Shown one piece after another: positions 21,281 to 31,864 of a DNA stretch of 64,000 nucleotides (positions within the stretch are counted from its first letter, which is position 1; the number at the start of each line of letters is the position of its first letter). Position numbers and translations under genes: made by a program. Location of the stretch: positions 1,747,335,126-1,747,399,125 of the forward strand of contig NC_056725.1 of assembly GCF_019279795.1 (NCBI RefSeq), read 5' to 3'. The notes under the pieces are model-generated. The model made no database searches. It was not told where the DNA came from and saw nothing but the letters and a program-made list of their open reading frames with translations. Source of the stretch: Protopterus annectens. Its lineage: Eukaryota; Chordata; Ceratodontiformes; Protopteridae.

Positions 21281-22914
21281 TGAATTGTTTAAATGAGTAC
21301 TCTTGTGCAATAGCAACATATCTAGTATGAGTGTAGGAGATGCTGGATTTACTCATAACAAGCATAGTTTATACCTCATACTTCACACCGGAGTTTGGGG
21401 GAGCTATGGAGTTACGAGCAACTATTATGAGTAACAGTCTTCACAATCAAATGAGATTTGTTGCATCCTTTTTCCCAGGGTAAATCTAGTTTTACTGGTT
21501 ATAAAGTTAAAATTGTTGACTGAATCTTGTTCAGAATCTTGTTTGTGTGGCTGATTAGAGTACAAAGTGATTAAACAGAACTACAATGTATTTATATTCC
21601 TTTAGTTTCAATTTTTTGCACTATCTGGACTTGTAACAGCTCAGTTACTTCCACTTTTCTAAACCTTTTGGCTCTTCCTAACAGTGCAGCATGTGAAACT
21701 GTTAGGAAATCCCAGATGATATAACTAGTTACATACTGAAAATGATTATTGTGTTAATTGTTTATCAATGTGCATGTGTATGAAAGGCCTGTATGCCAAA
21801 TAGTCAGGAAGCTTGCATACAGAATTAAATTTCATTTTGGAAGGCAGTCAGAGATTAGTTTAATAAACAATGTGAAAATCAGAGACTATAAGACATAGTC
21901 TTACGGAACCCCGGACATCATTAGCAGAGAACTTGTTAGTGTTGTTGCAAGAGTCAGTATGGTACAATTCATAACAAGACAACAGAACAGCAAAGTACCT
22001 ATGCAAAAATGGAAAATTGCAGCCTTAACCCATAGGAGAGAAAAAGAATGATCAGAAAGCAAAACAACTGTAGCACTTCAACTATAGCTAGGATCTTTCA
22101 GCCTATGTGCTGCTTCCAGGGCAATATCAGAGCCATACAAGACAACGAAACATCCTAGAAAACACTAGCTGTAGCAAGTGCTAAACCTCTGAACAACTGT
22201 AGTGTAAAGCTGTCAAGCAAAGAAAGAAAAGATACCTTGTCTCCTAGAATAATGGTGCAACTTAACAGTAATGAAAACTTGAAACAACTGTGGCTGAGGA
22301 GGCAAGTAACACTGCTTTTGATCCCCAGACTCATATCACGTAGCATCCTAATGTTGTTTTGGCAGTTATACCATACATACCCATACGTAGGTGCAAGCCA
22401 GGAAGTGTTATTAAGGTGGTAGTGAAATAAAAGACTATAGCTCTTAGGAAAAACAATACACAAAAGTGCAGAATATTTCCTGTGAGTTTGTGGATGGAAA
22501 ATAGTCCTACTACAACATCATGTGTAAAAATGTACAGTATTATTGTTAACATTTCTTGTGTATCAGACACAAATGTTAAAACTCCTCAACATCCAAAATA
22601 CTTAAATTATTAGGGGAATGTTTTCATAATAAAAAAGAGGGAGGGGAAGTGATTTGTAATGTAAACTGCATTGGATTATGAATCTGACAGAAAGGTCAGG
22701 AAGTGAGGTTATCCTGGAGGAATTTATTAGGTCTGTATACTGTGTGAATGCTATGTTGTGCCAAGAAATGTAAAATAGCTAAGTAATAAACTTTGCTGCA
22801 AACAAATAAAGAACAGGTCGTCACTTTCATACTAGTGTACCAAAGCTGGCCTTGTGCATAAGTCATCTAGGTGACCACTAAATACACTGTCCTTCTAGGG
22901 GGTGTTCTTTCCAC
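21281..22914. other. No gene seen
   Basis: AT-rich, short random frames on both strands, no recognised repeat termini. Confidence 0.35.
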
Positions 22915-22979
22915 ATTTATTTATTTCTTTTTAGAGCAAGGGAGGTACATTTCCCTTGTTCTAAAAAATAAATAAATAA
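22915..22979. repeat. Imperfect hairpin, arms about 28 bp
   Basis: ATTTATTTATTTCTTTTTAG...GAGCAAGGGA (22915-22943) faces TTCCCTTGTTC...TAAAAAATAAATAAAT (22951-22979) around a 7-bp centre. Could be the end of a small fold-back element. Confidence 0.6.
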
Positions 22980-23136
22980 TGCACTCCTGTTAAAACAAAA
23001 TACACCTGCAGCATGACTGGTACCCCAGGTGCTCCACTTAGTATGGCCATTCAAGACAAGTCATGTCATTAATGTTGGAAGATCACAGAGACGACACCTC
23101 ACGCAACATTCAAATGTGGGTGAGAATTTGGGGTAC

Positions 23137-26100
23137 TTATTTATTTATTTATTTGTTTGTTTTATTTATTTATTTGCAGTTGGTTTACCCGGATAGTCCA
23201 TTGGGCCAAAATGAACCCGTTTTCAATGGAGTCCTGGGGAGAAAAGCTCCAAACAGTCTAGGTTACAATAGCTTATTAATGATAGATAAACAAAATTTAA
23301 GAATCACTTAAACAATTTCAAATAACACATGTATCATTAGGAGTAGTACAGAGTTGTGATAAAACTTACAGATATAAAGAATTGAGATTCACTATACAAT
23401 TTCAAATAGCACATGAGACATTAGGAGTAATACAGACTTGTGATGAAACTTACAGATGATACAGACAACAGATCAACAATTTCATTAGTTTAAGAAACAT
23501 TAGGAGTAGTACGGACTGGAGATGAAACTTGTAGAAGATACAGACAACATGTGGAATATTGCAAAGATATTGAGAAGTCATTTGTATTAGAAGCATACAA
23601 ATGAAGAGGTGCAGCCTAGTGCATTTATGGAAGATCCATAAGAATAAAAATGTATGAGCTGGGGAAAATAGGACAATTGTTGGTGAGGAGGAAGATGGAC
23701 TTTATTAGTGTTTGTTATGTGGGGTGGGAGCAAGAGCATTCCCACTGGGATACTAGATGAGAATGAAGAGATTTTTTGAAAATGGAATGGTTACAGGTTG
23801 TGCGAATGGATGATGGTAGGGAGTTCCACAGGTGTGCAAGGCCGTAGGATAGAAGATTTTTACCTGGGGGACGATTTGGTTTATGGACCTCTAGTAGATT
23901 TTGGTTGTTGGTCCTTAATACTCTATCTGGTAGGTGCATTTTAAAGGTAGTAGAAAGGGAGGGACATAGGGAGGGGTTAAAAATAAGCTTATGTGCAAGA
24001 CTTAGTTGAATGTAGGTTAGGTGGTTTGGTAGTTCTAACCATTGTAGTTTTTGGAGAGATGAACAGTGGTGGGTGTGGGACTTGTGGCTGGTAGCGAATT
24101 TAGCGATTTTGTTGAAGCAAGAGGAAAGTTGTTTTTTTAGAGAAGATTATAGATTACATAGGAGTGGAGCTCCATAGAGAAGGGAGGGGATAAGAAAGGA
24201 GGTAGCAAGAGTAATCTTAGTGGCTGGTGTAAGGTACAGAACAGGAACAGACATGGAGTACATACAGCTAGCTGTTCATCACTGGTGTCTCATAGCACAG
24301 CTTGTTAGTGCACAAAACTGCTGCAAACCGCCAGTAACACACAATTGGATGACACAATGTATTTATAAAATAAGGCATGCCTAGTTTTTGATGGGTTTTT
24401 TTGATATTATGTTGTAGGTGGGAGTTAAATTTGAGCTGGTTATCAATTTGGACCCCAAGTAGCTTAGTCTCTGACATTAGTTCCAGAGGTGAGTTGTTTT
24501 GACTAGTAATAGAGAATGTGTTCATATTGATGGAAGAGGCTTTAGAGGGGGAGAATAACATTAATTTGGTTTTGGAGGCATTGAGTGCTAGGTGATTACT
24601 TTTCATCCATTGCTCCATGATTGCAAAGGCATCTTGAGTAATCTTTAGGAGTGTGGGGAGGGCTGTGGCCAAAGAGATAATAGTTGAGTCATCTGCATAT
24701 TGGATGATGTTTGAGTATGGGATAGCGGTGTGGAAATCATTTATAAATATATTAAAGAGAAGGGGACCCAGTATGGATCTTTGGGTAACTCCGGCGAGGT
24801 TATGAAGAAATGAGGAGGTGGCCTTTTTCCATTTTACAGCCTGATATCTGTTAGATAAGTAACTGGAGAACCAGTTTAATGTAGAGGAAGATAGGTTGAG
24901 TTTTGAGAGTTTAGTTAAAAGTAGGCTGTGTGAGATAGTGTTGAAGGCCTTAGAGAGGTCGAGTAGTAGGGTAGAAACCATTTGGCCAGAGTCACGGGCT
25001 TTATTTACAATTTCAAGGAAGGAGAGGAGGGCTGTCATAGTGCTATGATTTGGTCTGAAACCGAGTTGTGTGGGAGTTAGAAGGTTATTATCTAAGAGAT
25101 GTGGTAGGAGTTTAGTTGGATACTCTTTTCTAGGAGTTTGGAGATGGGACACAGGATGGCGATGGGGCAGAAATTTGATACATTGTTATTGTTGCCACCT
25201 TTATGTAAGGGTATGATAAAGGCCTTTTTCCAGATTTGGGGTACGGTATATTCTTGGATAGAGCAGTTGATTAGAATGCTAATTGGGTAGGTGATTGCTT
25301 CTGCAGCTATGCTAAAAAAGTGAGAAGGCATGTTATCTGGAGCATTAGTGCATGGCTTCAGTTTCTGAAGGAGTTTCTTTATAGTGGAAGTGGGTATAGG
25401 TTTTAATGAGAATAGAGGGGAGTGGGAAGGGGGCTATTAAGGGGAGATGGAGATGTTGAGGAGGTTAGGGTAGGAGATGAGGTGGAGGGTGGAGAGTTAC
25501 TAGATGGTAATGAGGGAGTGGTGGCAGTGTTGTGTAGAGTGCAGGTAGGGTGGGGTGGTATAGTATTGGAGTATGTGGTGGTGTTAGAGAATGTAGATGT
25601 TAATTTAGAAATAGAATCAATGAAGAAAGAGTTAAATTGGTTAGCTAAGTCTAAATCAGGAGCATTAGGGTCTGGGGTGGGGGTATCTGGTTTGCTGGGT
25701 TTAAGTAGAGTAGAGATACCTTTCCAGAATTTCTGAGGATTTGTTTTATTATTATTTTGGAATATGGAGAAATAGTTTTGTCTATCAGATATGATGAGCA
25801 TTTTTACTTTATTTGAAGTGTTTTGTATTCATTATGAACTAGGGTACTCCTGTTTTTCTGGTAGTGTGCCAGACTTTGTCTCTGAGCCGCATTGTTGATA
25901 GTGTGTTTTTGGTAAGCCAAGGGGCAGTTCTAATTTTTATTCTCTTTGTCCTTAATGGAGCATGGGAGTCTAGTAGACTTCCAAGAATTTTGAGTTGAAG
26001 TGGGCTACTGCCTCACCAAGAGGTAATGTTTTTAAACAATTCCAATTTATTGCTTTTAGAGATTTTGAGAAGACTGCTGGGTTGAAGTTTTTTTGGTTAC

Positions 26101-26180
26101 GGATAGTAATATAGTTATGGGTGCATTGTAGAAGTTGGGCGGGGTACTTGGGACGTTTTGCATCAATATGATACATTTTA
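23137..26180 (-). mobile_element. L2-like (CR1/Jockey group) LINE, 5'-truncated and decayed
   Basis: Read right to left. A linker region (26176-25400) leads into the reverse transcriptase (25331-24380), with LGFRPNHSTMTALLSFLE, LLLDLSKAFNTISHS, QRSILGPLLFNIFINDF and the catalytic QYADDSTII. The thumb and C-terminal domain (24235-23715) follows and ends SQWECSCSHPT. A 3' UTR terminates in (TTTA)n at about 23137. The HST.TAL and FxTISH blocks favour the L2/Rex group. No endonuclease is present. There are frameshifts between 25331 and 25152 and beyond, and a 138-bp repeat (24241-24378) interrupts the frame. About 3 kb of an original 4-5 kb. Confidence 0.85.
24241..24378. repeat. 138-bp dispersed repeat, copy 2, inside the LINE
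   Basis: Second copy of the repeat at 21143-21280. LINE coding sequence is continuous in sense on either side (KKTHQKLG before it, LYLTPATKITLA after it), so the repeat is an insertion into the LINE or a local conversion. Confidence 0.75.
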
Positions 26181-28089
26181 TTGAAAAAAAATGAGTATGA
26201 ATCTTTAACATTTGCCTTTACTGATACATTGCAATCTTCAGGAATTTACAAGGTCATAAAAAAATTATGAAGGACAGATTCAAAATATGAGACATAACTT
26301 GGTCATTCTACAGAATTCTGGAAAGTCGAGAGGAATAGTACAACGAAGACAGAAGTTGTGAGGGTTTTTTTTATACTGGCAGTGATCTACCAGATATTTT
26401 GGCAATATTTCTGTTTTTGTGATTTGTGTGGCAAGACCTGGAAAATGTTAATGTGTGGCAACTTGTGTGGAGTAATTTGGGGGAAATATCACATATCTAT
26501 CAAAGGTTGAGGTTATAGGTGTGGGGTGGGAAATGGCTGAATGAAAGTAACTGTCTCTGTTAGCATTTGTTCACTTTAAGAAGTCACTATCTGGCTTTTC
26601 AAGATTAGTGTGCATTTTTGATAGTAACATGGACTACTTAAACTGGACACCTGATTTACACAGAGTCGGTATAATTGCTGTTTGTGCTGACTGCCAATGT
26701 TTGCTTATTATTATAGCTGTGCAAGACTAGTGTGATTTGTGTGAAGCAGCCTGGAATATTTTCATGTATGGCAACTGTTTATTTGGAACAGAGGTTAAAT
26801 TCATTTCATGGCCATCCTCTTCTATCACAGTCTGATGCCAGAATTGTACATGGAGGTGGTTATAACTGCTTGGATGAGGATTGTCTACATGAAAGTAACT
26901 CACTCTCTTGTCATTTGCTCAGTTTAAACAGTCAGCTTTCAAACTGAATACATTTTAAAGGGATAAAATGCATGAGGCTATCAAGACCTTCAGAAGTTGG
27001 GGGGGGGGGTACACTGGTGGTTCCCATACACCAAGGCTGTTAAAGTGGATTTTGACATGGGCTTTGTAGGGGCCTCTGCCTTAAACCCCCCACCCAATCA
27101 AAAAACAGCCTTGAGGTATACTCAGAAGGTCTCTGTAGCTTGTGTGGAGAGCTGGGGATGATGTCATTATTTTTTTAACTTTCCTCACAAGCTACAGAGG
27201 ATAACACTATCTTGTCTTGGGCTGGGGACAGTATGGTCGTTATTTCTTTAACTTTCTTCATAAAATTCACAGGGGTACACAGAAGATCACTAAGCTTGTA
27301 TAGGTACAGTGTACTGTCTAAAGCTAACAAGTTGGTAAAATTATTGTAATTTGTTTCATTTTTCCTCTGAATCAAACATTCAGATGCATATACAGGTGCC
27401 TATCTTTTGGGGGGAGGAGAAAGAAGCATGTGTTAATATATGCCTGACAGCAAACATGTTCTATTTGTTTTTCAGTTTTGTCCAAGTATGACATCAGAGG
27501 GGTACACATAAGGTGGCAGTCTTAAGGGTGAGAAAGCATACTAAATATACACTTGACAGCAGGAATTTAAAATATATGACTGTGGCCACTTGTCTCATAA
27601 TCTTCATTCTAATTTAAAACCAGGGAGGTACAAAGAAAGTGCCTACGTTTTAAAGATGGGGTAAGGAGGCAGGTACTATTTTCAAATATAATTGTTTAAT
27701 CACAAGCATCTATTTTCTCTGTTTATTGTACATTGCTACTTCATCAACTTTGAGCGTTAAGCCTTGGATACAACTCATTTCTTCCTTGAAATAACAAAAA
27801 CAAGATTAAATTGCTTTCCTTGTGCAAGATTTTTGTTCTGAACATTATTGGTCAAAGGGTATGAGCAATGGGTGATGTATGGGGAGCAGTGTGTCATGGA
27901 GGTGCCCCTTCACCTGGGGCACCAGTTCACCCAAGGCCCACCCTGCAGTGTACATTCTACGTTATTAAGGCTGTAACTGACAAAATAAATTATCATTATA
28001 TGTATCTTTGGATATCTTTTAAGACAATAGACATGTGCTACTTTGTACATACTCAATTATGCTCTTTGCTAGCCCACTTCTACACGTAC
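26181..28089. other. No gene seen
   Basis: AT-rich intergenic sequence. A direct partial repeat of ACTTTC..C..AAGCTACAGAGG-type words occurs around 27125-27200. A G-run lies at 26999-27009. Nothing recognised as coding. Confidence 0.35.
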
Positions 28090-28348
28090 CTCATTACCGG
28101 GAACATTCCTCATTGAGACTCTTAAAAATGTCAGAATCAGGGACACTTTTAAAATATTAGCACTGGCAATCAGAGAATGTGAATTAATTTATATTTTCTG
28201 AAGTAAAATAAGTCCATAAGTGTAATTATTTTCATTATTAAGTGTAATACACCACATTTTCTCCCAAAGTCACCAATTTTAGGAGGGCTTATGAGGGGCA
28301 GAACTAAAATCTGTGTCAAAATCAAGGACAGTTGAAAGGTATGCTCAG
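28090..28348. mobile_element. MITE family B copy
   Basis: Contains the family words CAGGGACACTTTTAAAATATTAG, ATTTTCTGAAGTAAAATAAG and a terminal GGACAGTTGAAAGGTATGC (28330-28348). Non-coding. Confidence 0.5.
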
Positions 28349-28509
28349 TGTTAGGAATGCTTTAAATGATATAAATGGTAAACAGTACTTATATTAATTC
28401 GTCAACAGAACGATAAACTAACACGTTTACCATCGCGTGTGCTTCCTAGTTGAAGCTGTTATCAAGTTGTTAGGGATAGCTCTCAACAAATACGAGACAA
28501 ATCTCAAAA

Positions 28510-28745
28510 GAATCCGTGATAAATCCAGAAATATTCAGGGACAATTTAAAATATTAGTACGATTAACTTGCGATGTTGACAGAATAAGAGAATGTGAATT
28601 AATATACAATTTCCGAAGTAAAAGAAGTCTAGAATTGTAATTATTGTCATTATGTCAAAAATCACGAGTTATCTCAGGAATTAAGAGGGACAGAGCTAAA
28701 AATCGGGAACGACCCTGAGCATCAAGAATAGTTGAGCGGCATGCT
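28510..28745. mobile_element. MITE family B copy, adjacent to the previous
   Basis: Same order of words as 28090-28348 (CAGGGACAATTTAAAATATTAG, GTTGACAGAATAAGAG, CCGAAGTAAAAGAAG) and ends AGAATAGTTGAGCGGCATGC. It lies just upstream of the proposed host promoter. Confidence 0.5.
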
Positions 28746-28749
28746 GTTA

Positions 28750-29316
28750 GTAAGTGTTCCGCATTTTGCCCATTTGTTCCACATCATGAGAGGTGGCGCT
28801 CTACATTTTGGAGCTGGAAGGCTGAGGGTTATGGTTCAACGCTTGTAATTTCGCCAGTTATAACACGCTTGATACTGTAAGCTATATACAACATTGTTGC
28901 CTTAAACAGCCGAGAGAAGTCAGGTTGTTTCCACAGTCCTACTGAAGTAATCTCCATATTTACAAAGATGGACAACAGAAAGATAACATTTAATGCTGGA
29001 GCAAGCAGTCCTCTTCATGTGCGTTTAGAATGAGCCTGCCAAGAGTAACATGTACCCCAGTGCTTACAAGTTGGCTGTGTTGTGACCGCATCCATGATGC
29101 CAAGTTAAAAAAACAATGGCAGCGGTTTTCACAAGCCAAAATAAGACCTTTCCAAACTGGCACAATATCGCCACTCCAGTCATCTGCTCTGGGTATCATG
29201 TGACTAGCCTCGGGGACTGAGTCACGTGACAGTGACAGTTCCTGTAGCTGATGTTTTACGTCGTATTGATAGCTTGTAGCAGATTTTCCCTTAGCTAGTG
29301 TGTAACCGCCAAGATC
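28750..29316 (+). promoter_or_regulatory. Promoter-proximal region and 5' UTR of the proposed IGF2R gene
   Basis: Inferred from position just upstream of a signal-peptide exon. The last 100 bp is locally richer in CpG than its AT-rich surroundings. No TATA box is evident at a fixed distance. A perfect E-box palindrome lies at 29221-29230. A small upstream ORF (29251-29298) begins ATGTTTTAC and ends TAG in the same frame as the main start, giving an in-frame stop 18 nt before it. The transcription start site is unknown. Confidence 0.5.
29221..29230. promoter_or_regulatory. CLEAR-type E-box GTCACGTGAC
   Basis: An exact 10-base match to the CLEAR palindrome bound by TFEB/TFE3, which activates lysosomal genes. 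It lies 87 bp upstream of the proposed IGF2R start codon, a typical promoter-proximal distance. The match is seen directly; its use by TFEB is inference. USF and MITF can bind the same core. Confidence 0.6.
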
Positions 29317-29459
29317 ATGTACGGGGCAGGTGGTCGTAAGGTTGCCCCGGCTTCAAGCTTAGTACCTGCCTGGGGTGTGTACAGGTTTATTGGTTTGACC
29401 ATCTTTCTAAGTGCACTAACAGCAGCCCAGAGCCAACTCAGCTACTCGGAGCTGTGTGG
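29317..29459 (+). CDS. IGF2R: First coding exon with signal peptide, probably IGF2R (cation-independent M6P receptor)
   Basis: The exon encodes 47 residues plus two bases. A basic N-terminus (MYGAGGRKVAPASS) precedes a hydrophobic core (FIGLTIFLSALTAA), likely cleaved around AAQS, then QLSYSELC and a phase-2 GTAAGT donor. Human IGF2R, as I recall it, has the same plan: about 40 signal residues, then QAAPFPELCS, with exon 1 ending just after that first cysteine. Length, the ELC at residue 45-47, and splice position agree. IGF2R carries mannose-6-phosphate-tagged hydrolases to lysosomes and binds IGF2. The start is fixed by an in-frame TAG at 29296 and an A at -3. It remains a short-exon identification, and another secreted or membrane protein is possible. 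The CLEAR box upstream fits a lysosomal-pathway gene. Confidence 0.6.
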
Positions 29460-30111
29460 GTAAGTACAGAAAGGCAGGTCTGAGGAGGGAGGGTAACTGC
29501 TGGCAAAGGGACGAAAACACTGGGAGCTGAAGTCATTGTTGCAGATCGCAGATATCTCTTATTCTGTTCTCTTGCTTTATACTCAGCGGCTTGAGGCCTA
29601 TGCCTGTCTCTACATTTTACTAAATGAGAAGGATTTAAAAGTTCATGACTTTCTCCTTTAAACAATTTGTGGAACTGCTGTCAGACTATCGCTTCCGTGT
29701 TAGTGCTGCCTTAGTGGTGGGCAGCAGTGCCTTCCTTTGATGCAACGTAATTTTGTGATGGGTATTTAAGGGCTGCATAAGCTATACGTTCTTTTTAAAG
29801 TTTTCGGTTTTCCTGTAGAATGTTCACAGACTTTTTTTTTTAGTTAAGACGTGTTTCTTGGTTAAATATTGCCTTCTTTTCCCCATTCCGTTTTTGGAAC
29901 ATGCTGTTCTTTGTCATGTTAACTCTGTTCTGATCAGGCGACCTGATAGTTGTCCAAGACTCAAGAGACTGCAACCTCCTTCTTGTGGTCAAATATTGAA
30001 ACATTTGGTTAATAGATTATCAAGTTGAATGGTGAAAAAAGCTGCTAAATTAAATGCGTCCTACTTTCACCGTTTTAAATATTTAAGTGATGAGCATTTA
30101 AATGCTAAACG

Positions 30112-30451
30112 TAGGTTGCCACCTTTTCAAATGCCCAAAGTGGGACATTTTCTATAGAAACGTGAGATTTTTAAGGACAAATCATACCCATGGCCAGTGC
30201 AAAGAACAAAACTTCACTTTTGTGCACAAATAAAAGCTAATTCTTATAGCATTTGAGTTGCTTATCCTATTTCATACAGCATTTAGTTGTTTCAGATGCA
30301 AAATAACTGTTGTATGCAGCTATTAAAGAAAACATGGAAAATATTTTTTTGTCCTAAAATCTCAGGACATTTACCATTTTGTAGGTTTTTTGCAGGACAC
30401 AGCTGCCCAAAGAGGGACTGTTCCTTGCAAAGAGGGACAGGTGGTAACCTA
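30112..30451 (+). mobile_element. MITE family A, full copy
   Basis: Begins TAGGTTGCCACCTTTTC and ends GACAGGTGGTAACCTA, inverted repeats of about 13 bp. The interior is co-linear with 16773-17133 (TACCCATGGCCAGTGCAA, TTCTTATAGCATTTGAGTTG, GGACACAGCTGCCCAAAG). Non-coding. Lies about 650 bp into the proposed intron. Confidence 0.7.
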
Positions 30452-31458
30452 AACATCGTCCTTCGTACTTGTGGAGTCCAAAAATAAGTTGCTAAAACTG
30501 GCAGTGTTTGGGGAATGGCTGGTGCTTTAATGCTCTTTCCAGTTAAGAGATCCTTGACTTCATATTTTAATGTGAATTTTTAAAATGTAACATTGTGTAT
30601 GGCTGTTGCATCTGCTGCTTTGTATACATCAGTTTTGTGAAATTTCATCAACCTGCAGGTTGCAGAATAAAACGTAAGGAAATATGTCCGACAAAGATTT
30701 TGTGCATAAGGTGTGCGATGCCCCACATCACAGAAAGGGTGTGAATAAACTCCACTCTTAAAATTTCTACCATTGTTTCTATTTGAATTGGTTAATTTGT
30801 GACGTTAATTTTCACATGGAGGACACTTCTGCTAGCTTGCTTACTTTGTACAATTATGTTTCATTTAAAATGAGTGGTTTCTTGTCTCCATCACTGAGTC
30901 TTGTGGATTTTTATAGCCATTAGCCTCCCAGGTAAGTACAAATGATCTCTCTGTTATATATAGATTATGCTGTCCCACTCTGTATTGTGTGAACATCATG
31001 GCTTTAACTTTTACCTTATTGATATCTGGCTGATGAACAACTTCACATATATTGGGAAAAACAGATCCATGAATTTTGAATATGCACAAACCTAATAGGC
31101 TGTGTCAGTTGTTTGCCACAAGGATGGTGCCATCACAATCATTCCATTCCTAAAGAAGCAGTAGCTACCTACAAATTTAGTCTGCTACTCTTACCTCTCC
31201 AGTATTTGTCTGTCTGTTACCACATTGATTGTCTTTAAGCTAAACTGTCTTCATCTGAAAGAAGGTGCACTTGGATCTTCCAAACTCAATGTTTGTTATA
31301 GTAATTAGTAGTTTAAATGCTAGAATAAGAATAAGCTCTTTGGAATGAACAAAATTGAAAGAGAGAGATGCCGTATTTTACATGTTTACTTGCAAGTGCC
31401 TAGAACTCTGTTCACAGGACAAGTTTCTTTACAAGTATATTTTTTTCTTAAAGTTATA
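30452..31458. other. Intronic sequence, nothing recognised
   Basis: A 74-residue minus-strand open frame (30865-31089) has no family signature. No splice-flanked exon candidates stood out. Confidence 0.35.
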
Positions 31459-31474
31459 GTACATAATAAAAAAA

Positions 31475-31848
31475 AAAAAAAAAAAAGTACCAACCGAAAA
31501 TACAGCGTGTGAAGACTACTGAACAAATGAAAGCACACACTGAAACCCTCTGGTCTTGCGAGGCTTACAGTTCTCCCAAACTGCTGAAAACACTGGAGCG
31601 TTGAATTAATAACAGAATGATGTTTATTCCAAAATAACTTTACATGAAGTTTAGCGCTTTCACTCAATCAACTGAGCTTCATCAGAACTGATGAAGCTCA
31701 GTTGATTGAGTGAAAGCGCTAAACTTCATGTAAAGTTATTTTGGAATAAACATCATTCTGTTATTAATTCAACGCTCCAGTGTTTTCAGCAGTTTGGGAG
31801 AATTGTATGCCTCGCAAGACCAGAGGGTTTCCGTGTGTGCTTTCATTT
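31475..31848. mobile_element. Fold-back (inverted dimer) hammerhead-bearing element
   Basis: Two 162-nt arms, 31524-31685 and 31688-31849, are near-perfect inverted copies separated by two bases. A 16-base direct repeat (gtacataataaaaaaa) at 31459-31474 and 31849-31864 looks like a target-site duplication. Each arm carries the hammerhead core, which starts exactly at the dimer centre, followed by an AATAAA-containing tail. A one-sided extra segment (31488-31523) is present only on the left. This suggests a single retroposition event that joined two copies head to head. Confidence 0.7.
31688..31721 (+). ncRNA. Hammerhead-ribozyme-like motif, copy 2 (inverted twin at 31652-31685)
   Basis: Core CUGAUGA (31688-31694), one A, stem II GCUCA/UGAGU (31696-31700 with 31707-31711), GAAA (31712-31715), self-complementary AGCGCU (31715-31720), then A. 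The 5' strand of stem I is lost because the arm begins at the core and the inverted twin takes its place. Self-cleavage in this arrangement is unlikely. Confidence 0.5.
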
Positions 31849-31864
31849 GTACATAATAAAAAAA

